A DNA stretch of 64,000 nucleotides from Polyangiaceae bacterium (GTDB lineage Bacteria; Myxococcota_A; Polyangia; Polyangiales; Polyangiaceae), in the NCBI GenBank assembly GCA_025936045.1, contig JAICUB010000020.1, positions 1-64,000 of the forward strand. The letters are read 5' to 3'. This document shows, piece after piece, positions 38,176 through 46,970 of this stretch (position 1 is the stretch's first letter; each line of letters opens with the position of its first letter). The notes below the pieces were generated by a model. That model was not told the origin of the DNA, did no database searches, and saw only the letters and a list, made by a program, of their open reading frames with translations. The position numbers and the translations under genes are program-made.

Positions 38176-40218
38176 TCAGCGTGGGTTCACGAACTTCGAG
38201 AGGAGGCGGACGTAGGAGGCTTGGTAATAGATCCCCGGCTCCGTGAGCTCCCACGACCTGTCGTACGGGTCTTTGGGGTCCCACCCGGTGTTGGTGTCGA
38301 CGTAGGCCTTGCCCGGTGGTTGTGCGCGCACCGGCGACGTGGCGCAAGCGCACTCGGCGGGATTTTGTCCCGCGCAATACCCCGGGTTCGGACCGCCGGT
38401 CACGTAGCCCGGCGCGGGGCCGAGCTCGGAGCTGCGGGCATTGTCCCACCTTGGATCCTTGTCACGAAACCAACTATGAAAGATTTCGTCCGCGCACGCG
38501 TCGCCGCCGTCCGCGTACATGTTCGTGAGGTAGACGATGCCCATCGGATTCACGCCGTGAAACGCGTGCAGGATGCCGGCGGCGCGCTCTTCGAAGCTCG
38601 ACCGTTCGGCACCGCCCGCGAGACCGTAGACGAGGGCGTCGTAGTTCGTGTTGCCGACCGCGGCGCGCTGGTGGTTGCTGCCCCAGTGGTAGCTATCCCG
38701 CCGCATGTACGCGCGGTAGAGATCGAGCTCCGGCTTCATCCCGTAGTAGTCGAGCGTCGCCATTTCGCCGCGCTTGCGCTCGAGGATAGCGCGTTTCGTC
38801 GCGCCGTCCGCGTTCGCCAATTGCGTGTACGCGAGGAGCGCGTCGCCCTGTGCGCCGTCGTAGATCGACCAGCGATCGCCCTGAAACGGCCGCGTGAGAG
38901 CGTAGTTTTTCGCGACGAAGTCGCCGTACTCCGCGGCGCCCGTGAGCGCATAGAGGTACACTGCGGCGACCACCGCTTCCTGCGTCTGCTGCGCGAGCGT
39001 GCGATCCGCGTCGCCCGACTTGATTCTGCCGTCGTCGCACGCGTCGCTCTTCGGATGCGCATGAAAAAAGCGCCAAGCGTCTTGCGCGCGTGTCACGAGC
39101 GTTCCGGCACGTTCCGCCAGAGCGGGAAAGCCGCGCAACACGAGCGCCGCATGCGCAAACTCTCCCGCGATCGCGATCGTCGCCGCCGAGCACGGTTCGG
39201 GATAATAGAAGCGCGGGGATCGATTGCGGTCCGGCCGGGGCTCGCCGTCTTCGAGGCCGCCCAGTTTGACGAGCGCCCCGCCCTTCAAATCCGGCGGCTG
39301 CATCCGCTCGAGCCACGTGACCTCCACCAGCGCCTCGTCGAGTAGATCGGGGAGTCCGTTCCCCGACTCCGGGATGCCGAAATCGTCGGTGAAGGCGGCC
39401 GGATGCTCCGTGTATGCGCTCAAGAGGTCGTGCAGCGCGCCGCTCGAGAAGGTGACGTACTTGTTCGTGTCCCCCGCGTCCCACCAACCGCCGCGCAGGT
39501 CGCGCGCCGTCCTCGCGTCGTCGCGCGCTTCGACGCTCCGTGCTTCGCCGTCTTGGCCCGGACCGAGGTGGTCGGCCGCGATGGACCAACAGCGCTTGCC
39601 GACGCAGGAGTACGGCGGCTTCTTTTCGAAGTTCGCGCGATTGAAATAGTACATGCGCATCGCGCTCCGGAGCACCGGCCGGTACACGTCTTCGCCGATG
39701 GCAAACGGGAAGGAACGGCCGCCGTTCCGCACGTCGTACGCGTAGTAGAGCCCGGCCTCTTCGAGGCTCGAGAAGTCGAGCCACGCGCCGCGATCGCCCG
39801 AGAGCTCGTCGAGCGCGCCGCCGTTCCACACGCGCGGAGCCCCCGTCCAGACCGGTGTTCCGTCCGTCCAGCGCCGCACCTCGAAGGAGGGGCCGGGTGC
39901 GTAATGATCGGCGGCGTTCCACCCGCGCTCGGGGTCGACCAAGATCGCGAACTTCGCCATCTTCGGGCGATAGCCGAATTGGTCGACCACGATGTAGCGC
40001 TCGTGACGCACGCCCGCGCCTTGGCCGCTCGGAGGCGGCACCAGCGGCGGTGCTTTCGGCGCGCCGGGATACGGCGCCGCGCCCGACGCGTCTACGGCGG
40101 GCGTTGCGCGCGACCCCCACGTCGGTGTGCAACGCGAGGGCACGACACCGCTCGAGCACGCGACGACGAGCGCCGCCGAGAGCAGCGACGGGCGACGGCT
40201 GCGGAGGGCGAATGACAT
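38176..40218 (-). CDS. GH9 family glycosidase, lipoprotein (endoglucanase-like)
   Basis: This 680-residue protein has a lipobox (ALVVAC, Cys21), a Pro-rich linker, an N-terminal CelD-type Ig-like domain at about 70-175 and a GH9 catalytic (alpha/alpha)6 barrel. Catalytic residues are seen in [12 protein letters not shown] (Asp247/Asp250) and, near the C-terminus, in the Glu of [16 protein letters not shown]9 enzymes cleave beta-1,4-glucan, or sometimes other beta-glycans. The lipoprotein signal suggests a cell-surface or periplasmic location. A GH94 phosphorylase lies 5 kb away. Exact substrate is not determined. Confidence 0.9.
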   Translation of the reverse strand: MSFALRSRRPSLLSAALVVACSSGVVPSRCTPTWGSRATPAVDASGAAPYPGAPKAPPLVPPPSGQGAGVRHERYIVVDQFGYRPKMAKFAILVDPERGWNAADHYAPGPSFEVRRWTDGTPVWTGAPRVWNGGALDELSGDRGAWLDFSSLEEAGLYYAYDVRNGGRSFPFAIGEDVYRPVLRSAMRMYYFNRANFEKKPPYSCVGKRCWSIAADHLGPGQDGEARSVEARDDARTARDLRGGWWDAGDTNKYVTFSSGALHDLLSAYTEHPAAFTDDFGIPESGNGLPDLLDEALVEVTWLERMQPPDLKGGALVKLGGLEDGEPRPDRNRSPRFYYPEPCSAATIAIAGEFAHAALVLRGFPALAERAGTLVTRAQDAWRFFHAHPKSDACDDGRIKSGDADRTLAQQTQEAVVAAVYLYALTGAAEYGDFVAKNYALTRPFQGDRWSIYDGAQGDALLAYTQLANADGATKRAILERKRGEMATLDYYGMKPELDLYRAYMRRDSYHWGSNHQRAAVGNTNYDALVYGLAGGAERSSFEERAAGILHAFHGVNPMGIVYLTNMYADGGDACADEIFHSWFRDKDPRWDNARSSELGPAPGYVTGGPNPGYCAGQNPAECACATSPVRAQPPGKAYVDTNTGWDPKDPYDRSWELTEPGIYYQASYVRLLSKFVNPR

Positions 40219-40319
40219 GCGTAAGGAGGGCAGCGGATCCCGATGCGAGCCGCGCCGATCACGAGCCTAACAGCGGTCGCGCAGGCACGTCAGGCTTCAC
40301 GTCGTGCTATGCCGCGCGC

Positions 40320-40631
40320 ATGCAATTCGAGAGCGTAACGGCCGTCGCCAAGGCCAATGTCTACTTCGACGGCAAGGTCGTCTCGCATACCATCCTCTTC
40401 GCCGACGGTACGAAGAAAACACTCGGGCTGATCTACGCCGGGGAGTTCCACTTCGGCACGGACGCCGCCGAGCGTATGGACATCGTCGCGGGCAGCTGCC
40501 GCGTGCGGCTCGACGGCACGAGCGAGTGGCGCGAATACGGCGCGGGGACGTTTTTCCGTGTCCCCGCCCGGTCCGGGTTCGACATCGCGGTCGCGAGCGG
40601 CATCACCGAGTACGTCTGTTCGTTCGAGTAA
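40320..40631 (+). CDS. ppnP: pyrimidine/purine nucleoside phosphorylase PpnP
   Basis: This 103-residue cupin-like protein has the E. coli PpnP (DUF1255) pattern: [27 protein letters not shown]-like [10 protein letters not shown], and [14 protein letters not shown] near the end. The family phosphorolyses several nucleosides. It begins with an ATG without a recognisable ribosome-binding site. It is divergent from the GH9 gene and precedes the FAD oxidase by 8 bases, so the two likely share a transcript. Confidence 0.9.
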   Translation: MQFESVTAVAKANVYFDGKVVSHTILFADGTKKTLGLIYAGEFHFGTDAAERMDIVAGSCRVRLDGTSEWREYGAGTFFRVPARSGFDIAVASGITEYVCSFE

Positions 40632-40639
40632 ATTCGGAA

Positions 40640-41752
40640 ATGCGCGAGGGAACGGAGCTCGACGTCGCGGTCATCGGAGCGGGTGTCATCGGGCTCGCCG
40701 TTGCGCGTGAGCTAGCGCGCACGGGGCGCGAGGTCATGGTGCTCGAGACCGAAAGCACGATCGGCTCGCACACGAGCTCGCGCAACTCGGAGGTGATCCA
40801 CGCAGGCATCATGTATCCGAAGGGCTCGCTCAAAGCCGAGCTGTGCGTGGCCGGCAAGCACGCGCTCTACGATTACACGGCGAGCGCCGGCGTGGCGCAT
40901 CAGCGGCTCGGCAAGCTCGTCGTGGCGACGCGCGACGAGGAAATTCCGGTGCTCGAACGCATCCTCGGCCAAGCACGCGACAACGGCGTGGACGACCTCG
41001 CGTGGCTCGACGCTTCCGAGGTGAGGGCGCTCGAACCCCACGTGAGCGCGGTCCGCGCGCTGCACTCGCCGTCGACGGGCATCATCGACAGCCACGAGTA
41101 CATGGCCGCTCTCCGCCGCGATCTCGTCGCCGCGCACGGTCACGTCGTACTCTCGACCCCCGTGCTCCGCGGCCGCGCCGACGAAGGCGTGCTCGAGCTC
41201 GAGCTCGGCGGCGTCGAGCCCACGACGGTGCGCTGCAACGCCGTCGTGAACGCCGCGGGACTTTGGGCTCCGAACGTCTCGCGCTCCATCGCCGGCGTCG
41301 CGGAGGCGAGCGTGCCGCGCGAGCACTTCGCCAAGGGTCATTACTTCGTCCTCCGCAGCAAGTCGCCCTTTCGCCACCTGGTGTATCCGATACCCGTGCC
41401 CGGGGGCCTCGGTGTGCACGTGACGCTCGACCTCGATGGCCGAGCACGCTTCGGACCCGACGTGAGCTGGATCGACGGCGTCGATTACGCGTTCGACGAG
41501 CGACGCGCCGCCGAGTTCTACGCCGCGGTCCGCGCCTACTACCCGGCCCTTGCGGACGGAGCGCTCGAACGGGGTTACACCGGCGTTCGGCCGAAGCTCG
41601 GTCCGGCCGGTACCGCGCATGATTTCATCATTCACGGTGGGGAAACCCACGGCGTCCCTGGGTTCGTCGCGCTCTACGGCATCGAATCGCCCGGGCTCAC
41701 CGCATCGCTCGCCATCGCCGCCCGCGTCGCTTCGATGCTCGCGGGCTCATAG
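40640..41752 (+). CDS. DAO-family FAD oxidoreductase, L-2-hydroxyglutarate oxidase-like
   Basis: This 370-residue protein has an N-terminal FAD fold GAGVIGLAVAREL with a Glu at the end of beta-2 (VLETES). The RNSEVIHAGIMYPKGSLKAELC motif region, given here in part, is typical of the LhgO/L-2-hydroxyglutarate dehydrogenase group. The C-terminal VALYGIESPGLTASLAIA completes the cofactor site. It likely oxidises a 2-hydroxyacid, but other DAO substrates are possible. GGAA is close to the ATG. It follows ppnP immediately. Confidence 0.87.
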   Translation: MREGTELDVAVIGAGVIGLAVARELARTGREVMVLETESTIGSHTSSRNSEVIHAGIMYPKGSLKAELCVAGKHALYDYTASAGVAHQRLGKLVVATRDEEIPVLERILGQARDNGVDDLAWLDASEVRALEPHVSAVRALHSPSTGIIDSHEYMAALRRDLVAAHGHVVLSTPVLRGRADEGVLELELGGVEPTTVRCNAVVNAAGLWAPNVSRSIAGVAEASVPREHFAKGHYFVLRSKSPFRHLVYPIPVPGGLGVHVTLDLDGRARFGPDVSWIDGVDYAFDERRAAEFYAAVRAYYPALADGALERGYTGVRPKLGPAGTAHDFIIHGGETHGVPGFVALYGIESPGLTASLAIAARVASMLAGS

Positions 41753-42023
41753 CCCCGATCGCTCTGTACAAACTTCTGCGAAGCTCCAAGACCGACCCGA
41801 TGAATTCCACCTTTGACGGAAGAAGCACCTCGCGCGGCTTCTAAAAAGAACCATCCGGGGAGCTCCGGCGGGAGCCGGTGCGTGGCGCGAGGGGGTCGGG
41901 TCGAGGGCGGTCTTGCGTTGAATTGAGTCCGCGGCCGATCCCCCTTCCCAAGTGGCTCGGAGTAAGCTAGTCGTTATACCCTGGCTCGGAGGTTCCGGTT
42001 TAGGCCAGCGGAAGGTCTTTACG
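41753..42023. other. intergenic region before the small unknown gene
   Basis: 271 bases without a supported gene. It holds a GC-rich stem (GGGAGCTCCGGCGGGAGCC) and, near 41974, a TTATAC that could be a -10 element for the gene at 42024, but no clear -35 partner is seen. Confidence 0.4.
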
Positions 42024-42260
42024 ATGCGCGTCAAGGGTATGGTTCAGGTTTCGGGTGCCACGTATCGCGTCGTCCGCGTCGGAATGGGGCTCTATGACGT
42101 GGTGCGCCTGCTCGATGACGCTCCTGTCGGACGTTTTCGCACCGTTCCCCACACGGTCGTCGAGACGACGAACCTCGATCCCGAGCTCATGAACCAGGTC
42201 GTGCGTGCCGCCATCCAGGGCGCGAAGACGAGCTGGGTTGGTCGCATCAGTCTCGCGTAA
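42024..42260 (+). CDS. small hypothetical protein
   Basis: This 78-residue protein has GGAAGG 8 bases before the ATG and typical codon use. The sequence is compact and beta-rich (MVQVSGATYRVVRVG, then LLDDAPVGRF), with no Cys or membrane segment. It ends 34 bases before the sugar transferase gene and might be cotranscribed. It is similar in size to small regulators or toxin-like proteins, but I see no motif that would support either. Confidence 0.6.
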   Translation: MRVKGMVQVSGATYRVVRVGMGLYDVVRLLDDAPVGRFRTVPHTVVETTNLDPELMNQVVRAAIQGAKTSWVGRISLA

Positions 42261-42294
42261 TGGCTTGACGCTCTAGCGCGCATGGAGCCTATCA

Positions 42295-44139
42295 GTGCTC
42301 GTGCCGCCTAGGGAGGCAACTTCGGCTCAGCGCGATACCCGAGGGGGATCGACCCCGTTTCACAAGAAGCGGCGGCGTCGTCGCGACAACGAGCTCGGTC
42401 AGGTCCTTCTACGCAAGGGCTCGATCACGCCCGTGCAGCTGCGCCTTGCGCTGCGGATCCAGGCGCAGGAGGGCGGCCACGTCGGCAAGATCCTACGCAA
42501 GATGGGCGCGTGTGATTCGGCGGCGATCGCCGAGGCGCTCGTCGAGCAGGTTCGCACCGCGCGGGCGCGCGGCCGGCAGCGCGACCTCGTGCGTGCCGCA
42601 CGCCAAAACCCGTCGATCGTCGGGCTCACGGTGCAGAGCCGCCCGTCCCTCGTCGTTCTCGCGCTCCTGCTCGGTGACGTGGCTTCGTTGAGCTTCGCCG
42701 CCGGAATCATGTGGCTGCTCGTCTCGGGTGATCCGTTGAGCCTCGCGCAGCGCGTGGTGATGGCGTCGCTCGTGCCGTTGTGCGTGATGGCACTCGCGCT
42801 TTCGCGGTTGTACGCGGTAACCCCTCCGAGCCCGCCGGACGAGATCCGGACGACCACGGGCGTGATCACCCTCGCGTATACCGGCTCCTGGATGGTGTCG
42901 GTCGCGGCGCGCATCGTTCCGGCCAAGTCGCTGTCGCACGGCGCGTGGGCGCTCGCGCTGCTCGTCTCGGTCATGCTCGTGCCGCTCGTTCGCGGCGTCC
43001 TGCGCGTGAGCTTGTCCAAGCGACCGTGGTGGGGGCACGGCGTCGTCATCGTCGGCGCGGGCCGCGTCGGGCGCGCCGTGGTCGAGACGCTCTTGCGGCG
43101 CCCGCAGCTCGGGCTCAAGCCGATCGCAATCCTCGACGACAACCCCGCTCGCCAAGGGTCGGTACGCGTCGCGTGGGGTGAAGACGACATGGTCGTCGAG
43201 CCGGTGGAGCACACCCATTCCGAGCTCGAGCCGCCGTCTTCGGATCGCAAAGCCGCGCTCGAGCAGTTCGCGGAGGTCGGCGGCGTGCCGGTCGTCGGCG
43301 GCGTCGGGCTCGCGCCGGCACTCGCCCAGCGGCTCGGCATCAGCACCGTCGTCATCGCGATGCCCGAGATGGACTCGCCCGAAGTTCTGAACGTCATCGA
43401 GCGCTTCGGGGACACGTACACGGACGTGCTCGTGATCCCGGACATGTTCAATCTGGCGAACTTCGGCGCGCCGACCCGCTACCTCGGCGGCGTGCTCGGC
43501 ATCGAAGTGCAGCGGCAGCTCATGCACCGCGGGCCGCGCTTCGCCAAGCGTCTGATGGACGTTCTGCTGACGGTCATCGGCGTCGTGTGCGTCTTACCGG
43601 TGCTCGTCGCGATCGCGCTGCTGATCAAGTTCGACTCGAAGGGGTCGCCTTTCTATACGCAACGCCGACTCGGTCAGGACGGCGTGCGCTTCCGCGCCCT
43701 CAAGTTTCGCACCATGCATACGGACGCGCACGAGCGCCTGACGGACCTCCTCGCGAACGACGCGGAGCTCCGCGCCGAGTACGAGCAGTTCCACAAGCTC
43801 AGCAAAGACCCTCGCATCACGCGTGTGGGCCGGTTCCTGCGCAAGTACAGTCTGGACGAGCTCCCGCAGCTCTGGAACGTGCTCAAGGGGGAGATGAGCC
43901 TCGTCGGGCCGCGCCCGTATCTCGAGAAAGAGATCCCCGAGATGCAACAGAAGGAGGCGATCGTCTTGCGCGTTCGCCCCGGCCTCACGGGCATTTGGCA
44001 GGTCACGACGCGCAACGAATCGACGTTCGAGGAGCGTGTGAACCTCGATGTCGAGTACGTCCGCAACTGGTCACCCTGGCTCGACATCTACATCATCGCG
44101 CGGACCTTCACGGTCGTGATCGGCGGCACGGGTTCCTGA
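42295..44139 (+). CDS. MshEN-fused polyprenyl glycosylphosphotransferase
   Basis: This 614-residue protein has four parts. Residues 33-86 hold two tandem [18 protein letters not shown]-type motifs like the MshEN/GspE N-terminal domain, which in MshE binds c-di-GMP. Four or five membrane segments follow at about 115-240, then a Rossmann CoA-binding-like domain with [12 protein letters not shown] near 255. The C-terminal bacterial sugar transferase domain has [35 protein letters not shown] and PGLTGIWQV. Enzymes of this kind load the first sugar-phosphate on undecaprenyl phosphate. GGAG precedes the GTG start. The N-terminal fusion is unusual. Confidence 0.92.
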   Translation: MLVPPREATSAQRDTRGGSTPFHKKRRRRRDNELGQVLLRKGSITPVQLRLALRIQAQEGGHVGKILRKMGACDSAAIAEALVEQVRTARARGRQRDLVRAARQNPSIVGLTVQSRPSLVVLALLLGDVASLSFAAGIMWLLVSGDPLSLAQRVVMASLVPLCVMALALSRLYAVTPPSPPDEIRTTTGVITLAYTGSWMVSVAARIVPAKSLSHGAWALALLVSVMLVPLVRGVLRVSLSKRPWWGHGVVIVGAGRVGRAVVETLLRRPQLGLKPIAILDDNPARQGSVRVAWGEDDMVVEPVEHTHSELEPPSSDRKAALEQFAEVGGVPVVGGVGLAPALAQRLGISTVVIAMPEMDSPEVLNVIERFGDTYTDVLVIPDMFNLANFGAPTRYLGGVLGIEVQRQLMHRGPRFAKRLMDVLLTVIGVVCVLPVLVAIALLIKFDSKGSPFYTQRRLGQDGVRFRALKFRTMHTDAHERLTDLLANDAELRAEYEQFHKLSKDPRITRVGRFLRKYSLDELPQLWNVLKGEMSLVGPRPYLEKEIPEMQQKEAIVLRVRPGLTGIWQVTTRNESTFEERVNLDVEYVRNWSPWLDIYIIARTFTVVIGGTGS

Positions 44140-44292
44140 TTTTCGGGAGTTTCGCGGGGCAATCCGCCATGCGCCCGCGTTTGCCAAGGTTTGCAGCAGC
44201 GTGGTATCGACAGGCGTGAGCCATGGCGAGCGCGCCGTAAGACTCGCCTCCCGCGGGTGGTTCGACGGCTCGCGGTGCGGCAATCACGCCTC

Positions 44293-44766
44293 ATGACAGC
44301 TGGCAAACTTCTTCCCCCCGCGGCGGGAACGTCGATCAATCCGACCGCGCCGTCGGGCGATTGGCACCGCATGTGGCTCGTCACGCAGGCGAAGCCGTGG
44401 CGAACGCTCGGCTTGGTTCCCGTCGCGACCGCCGTCTCGCGGACGTTCGTGCTGGAGGCCGCCGTGAGCCTCGCACGCGCCGGGATGGCCCAGCTCGGCG
44501 CGCAGGTCCACGTCGCCGACGCGACTTCGGTTTCGTTCGAGAACTCGCTCGAATTCAAAGCTCAACTCCGCGCGACGCAGGACGACGGGCGCGTGATCGT
44601 CGCGTTCGCCCCGCCGAGCGAGAGCGCGCTGACGATACCGCTCGCTCGGGCCGTCGATGCCGCCATCCTGTGCATCGAGCTCGGTCAGGCTCGATCCGCT
44701 CAAGCAAAAGAGATCGTCGACAGCATCGGCCCGCAACTCTTCCTCGGCGCGGTGACGTTCGGCTGA
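44293..44766 (+). CDS. degenerate ParA/BY-kinase-like protein
   Basis: This 157-residue protein sits just after the sugar transferase. Its layout, TLGLVPVATAVSRT, then VIVAFAPPSESALTIPLARAVDAAILCIELGQ and a C-terminal LFLGAVTFG, follows the CpsD/BY-kinase strand order but lacks a Walker A P-loop (GxxGxGKT/S). It may therefore be a non-catalytic partner in polymer length control. The ATG has no clear ribosome-binding site. This reading is inference from the pattern, not a recognised family. Confidence 0.6.
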   Translation: MTAGKLLPPAAGTSINPTAPSGDWHRMWLVTQAKPWRTLGLVPVATAVSRTFVLEAAVSLARAGMAQLGAQVHVADATSVSFENSLEFKAQLRATQDDGRVIVAFAPPSESALTIPLARAVDAAILCIELGQARSAQAKEIVDSIGPQLFLGAVTFG

Positions 44767-44770
44767 GGAC

Positions 44771-46162
44771 TCAGAGTCGCCAAGGTTTGGGCGTGACCGT
44801 GAACGCTACGAACGCGACCCACTGTAGGCCGGAGTAAGCCCCCACCGCCGCCGTCGTCGTCGGCGTCTGTTCGAATTTTTGCTGGAAAACCGTGACGCCG
44901 CCGTCGAGCGCGAAGATGCGCGCGAACTCTTGGCGCACTCCGCCGCCGCCCATCGTCAGGGTGAACGCGTTCGGGTTCGCTTTCTCGAGTGACTGGCTGC
45001 GCGACGCCGTCGCGTACACGGTGGTGTGCTTCAGGTTCCACGCGGCGTTCGCCGCCAAGACTCCGCGAACGTCCGCGAGACCCGTCAGGCGATCGACGAG
45101 GATGTCCTCGGAGCCGCTGAGCGAGAGCGTCAGGGTCGCGCCGCGCGGACCGGTGCGAATGCCGTGCGTGATCGAGGCAATCGCTTCCGGAAACGGAAAC
45201 GGAGCTTTACCTTTCGTGCCGGCGACGCCGATGCCGGCGCCGAGCGTGGTCGTCGTGCGACGGGCCCACTGTCGCGTCCAAGTTTCTTGCACGGACGCGA
45301 CGTCCGTTTGCACGGTGGTTTCCGGGGGCACGACGCCGGTTTGCGCGTCCGGACCCGGCTCGAGCTTGGTACGAAGCTCGTAAGCCCTGGCGCTCGTGGT
45401 GAGCAGGTTGTGGTGCTTGAGGTCGTAGCCGAAGCTCGCCCAGATGTTCGGGCCGCTCGTCAGCGGCAACACCTGACGCGACTCCGGGTTGATGCCGCCC
45501 GTGTAGAGGTAGCCGACTCCGATACCGAGCGTCGAACGGCTGTTCAAGACTGCGTTGGACGCAAGATCGGTCTCGCTCGCCGCGTAGTTCACGGTTTTCA
45601 CTTGGAACGGCACCGGCTGGCCTTGCAGGGAATTCGTGCCGCCCGTCGTGCCGCCGGTCCCTGTCCCGCCCGTCGGCATTCCGGGCGGGGTCGGCGTGCC
45701 CGTCGGCGTCCCGGGCATGGTCGGTGTGCCCGTCGGCGTCCCCGTCACGGTCGGTACGCCGGTGGTCCCCGGTGAGGCCGCGGCCGTCGGTGCGAGCGCG
45801 GCGACGGGGAGCTCGCCGTAGCTCGCCCTCTCCGTCAGCGTGAGCGTCAGGTGCGCCCAGCGATGAGCGACGCTGAACACGCCCGTATTCAAGAGGTCAG
45901 GCGCCGGCGTGCCCGCGAAGTCGCGGAGCGTGAAGCGCGGGCTGTACCCGATGAAGATGCTCCAGCGTCGATACTCGATGTCGAGCCCGGCACCCGGAGA
46001 CAACGTGACGTCGGCCGCGCGTTTGGCGGGCGTAGCCTGGTTCGGGACGAGATCGCCGGGCTCGCGTAGCCGGACCTCAGTCCGATCGGTGACGCCGAAC
46101 GTGACCTTCGGACCCGCGAGCACGGGCCACGCCAGCGCGCCGAGGATCGCTGCTTCTATCAC
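44771..46162 (-). CDS. outer-membrane beta-barrel protein of polysaccharide locus
   Basis: This 463-residue protein has a signal peptide (AAILGALAWPVLAG) and alternating hydrophobic strands, and ends in an aromatic/hydrophobic strand (FTVTPKPWRL) as barrel proteins do. A Thr/Pro/Gly-rich loop at about residues 130-185 interrupts the barrel. Its GTG start overlaps the TGA of the Wza-like gene upstream by GTGA. It could act with that exporter in carrying the polysaccharide across or through the outer membrane, as myxobacterial EPS export barrels do. The family is not certain. Confidence 0.75.
   Translation of the reverse strand: MIEAAILGALAWPVLAGPKVTFGVTDRTEVRLREPGDLVPNQATPAKRAADVTLSPGAGLDIEYRRWSIFIGYSPRFTLRDFAGTPAPDLLNTGVFSVAHRWAHLTLTLTERASYGELPVAALAPTAAASPGTTGVPTVTGTPTGTPTMPGTPTGTPTPPGMPTGGTGTGGTTGGTNSLQGQPVPFQVKTVNYAASETDLASNAVLNSRSTLGIGVGYLYTGGINPESRQVLPLTSGPNIWASFGYDLKHHNLLTTSARAYELRTKLEPGPDAQTGVVPPETTVQTDVASVQETWTRQWARRTTTTLGAGIGVAGTKGKAPFPFPEAIASITHGIRTGPRGATLTLSLSGSEDILVDRLTGLADVRGVLAANAAWNLKHTTVYATASRSQSLEKANPNAFTLTMGGGGVRQEFARIFALDGGVTVFQQKFEQTPTTTAAVGAYSGLQWVAFVAFTVTPKPWRL
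45689..45765. repeat. 30-base tandem repeat (TGTPTGTP-rich loop)
   Basis: Two copies of a 30-base unit (45689-45718 and 45719-45748) differ at a few positions and are followed by a partial third. They encode Thr-Gly/Pro-rich decapeptides in the barrel protein's loop. Copy number could vary between strains. Confidence 0.7.
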
Positions 46163-46812
46163 TCGACGGTAACCACGTCGCCGTTTTCGAGCCGGAAGCC
46201 GGCCGCGGCCTCGCCGCCCAGCGTCGTCAGGGTGTGATAGCTGAAGCGCACGCGCAGCGGAGGTCGCTGCCGCTTGAGATAGATCGACTCGCGATCGGCG
46301 TTCTCGGTGAACCCTCCGGCGAGGGCGAGCACGGCGAGAATGCCGGCTTGTCGCGGGACCTGAATCACGCCGGGGCGCGCGACTTCACCCAGCACCACGA
46401 TGTTGAGGGTGTGCGCTTCGTCGATGCCGACCGTCACGGCTGGCACCTTGATGTACTGCTGCACGCGCATCTGGATCTCCTGCGCGAGAGCCGCGGGCGT
46501 CTTGCCCGCTGCGGCGATATCACCGACGAGAGACAAGGTGATGCGCCCGTCCGCGCGCACGCGTGCTTTCCCCGACAAGTCCGCGTTGCCGTAAACGCGG
46601 ATATCCAGCAAATCTCCCACGCCGATCACATCACCCGTGCTCGCCGTGCCGGGGGCCGTCGGCGGCAGGCTTTGCGCCCAAACGTAAGGATCGTGCGCTC
46701 CGCAACCGACTAGAAGGAGGAGCCCGACGAACAGCACCCAGGCGCCTCGCGCGAGCTTTTGCACGGGGCCGAGTCGGCGTGCCTTGGCGTTCCGCCAGCG
46801 TGTACGCATCAC
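46159..46812 (-). CDS. Wza-like polysaccharide export lipoprotein
   Basis: This 217-residue protein has a lipobox VGCG (Cys37) and a polysaccharide export domain GVGDLLDIRVYGN...GRITLSLVGDI. A SLBB domain follows with VLGEVARPGVIQVPR and a C-terminal LENGDVVTVE. It is shorter than Wza and lacks the C-terminal amphipathic helix, as do the EpsY-type myxobacterial exporters. It likely forms the periplasmic ring, with the adjacent barrel protein completing the pore. It is divergent from asnB. Confidence 0.92.
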   Translation of the reverse strand: MMRTRWRNAKARRLGPVQKLARGAWVLFVGLLLLVGCGAHDPYVWAQSLPPTAPGTASTGDVIGVGDLLDIRVYGNADLSGKARVRADGRITLSLVGDIAAAGKTPAALAQEIQMRVQQYIKVPAVTVGIDEAHTLNIVVLGEVARPGVIQVPRQAGILAVLALAGGFTENADRESIYLKRQRPPLRVRFSYHTLTTLGGEAAAGFRLENGDVVTVE

Positions 46813-46970
46813 GATCGAAGGCTAGGCGTGCGGTTTCGCTACGTCAAACACTCGCGCGCCTCGCCGTCGCGTCGTGTTCGGCTTTGCGCCGGACGGAAAC
46901 ACGCGCGGACTCACGAGCGCACTGCTCGAGCGCCGTGCGCTCGGCCGGAGCGTGGCCTAGGATGCGTGGC

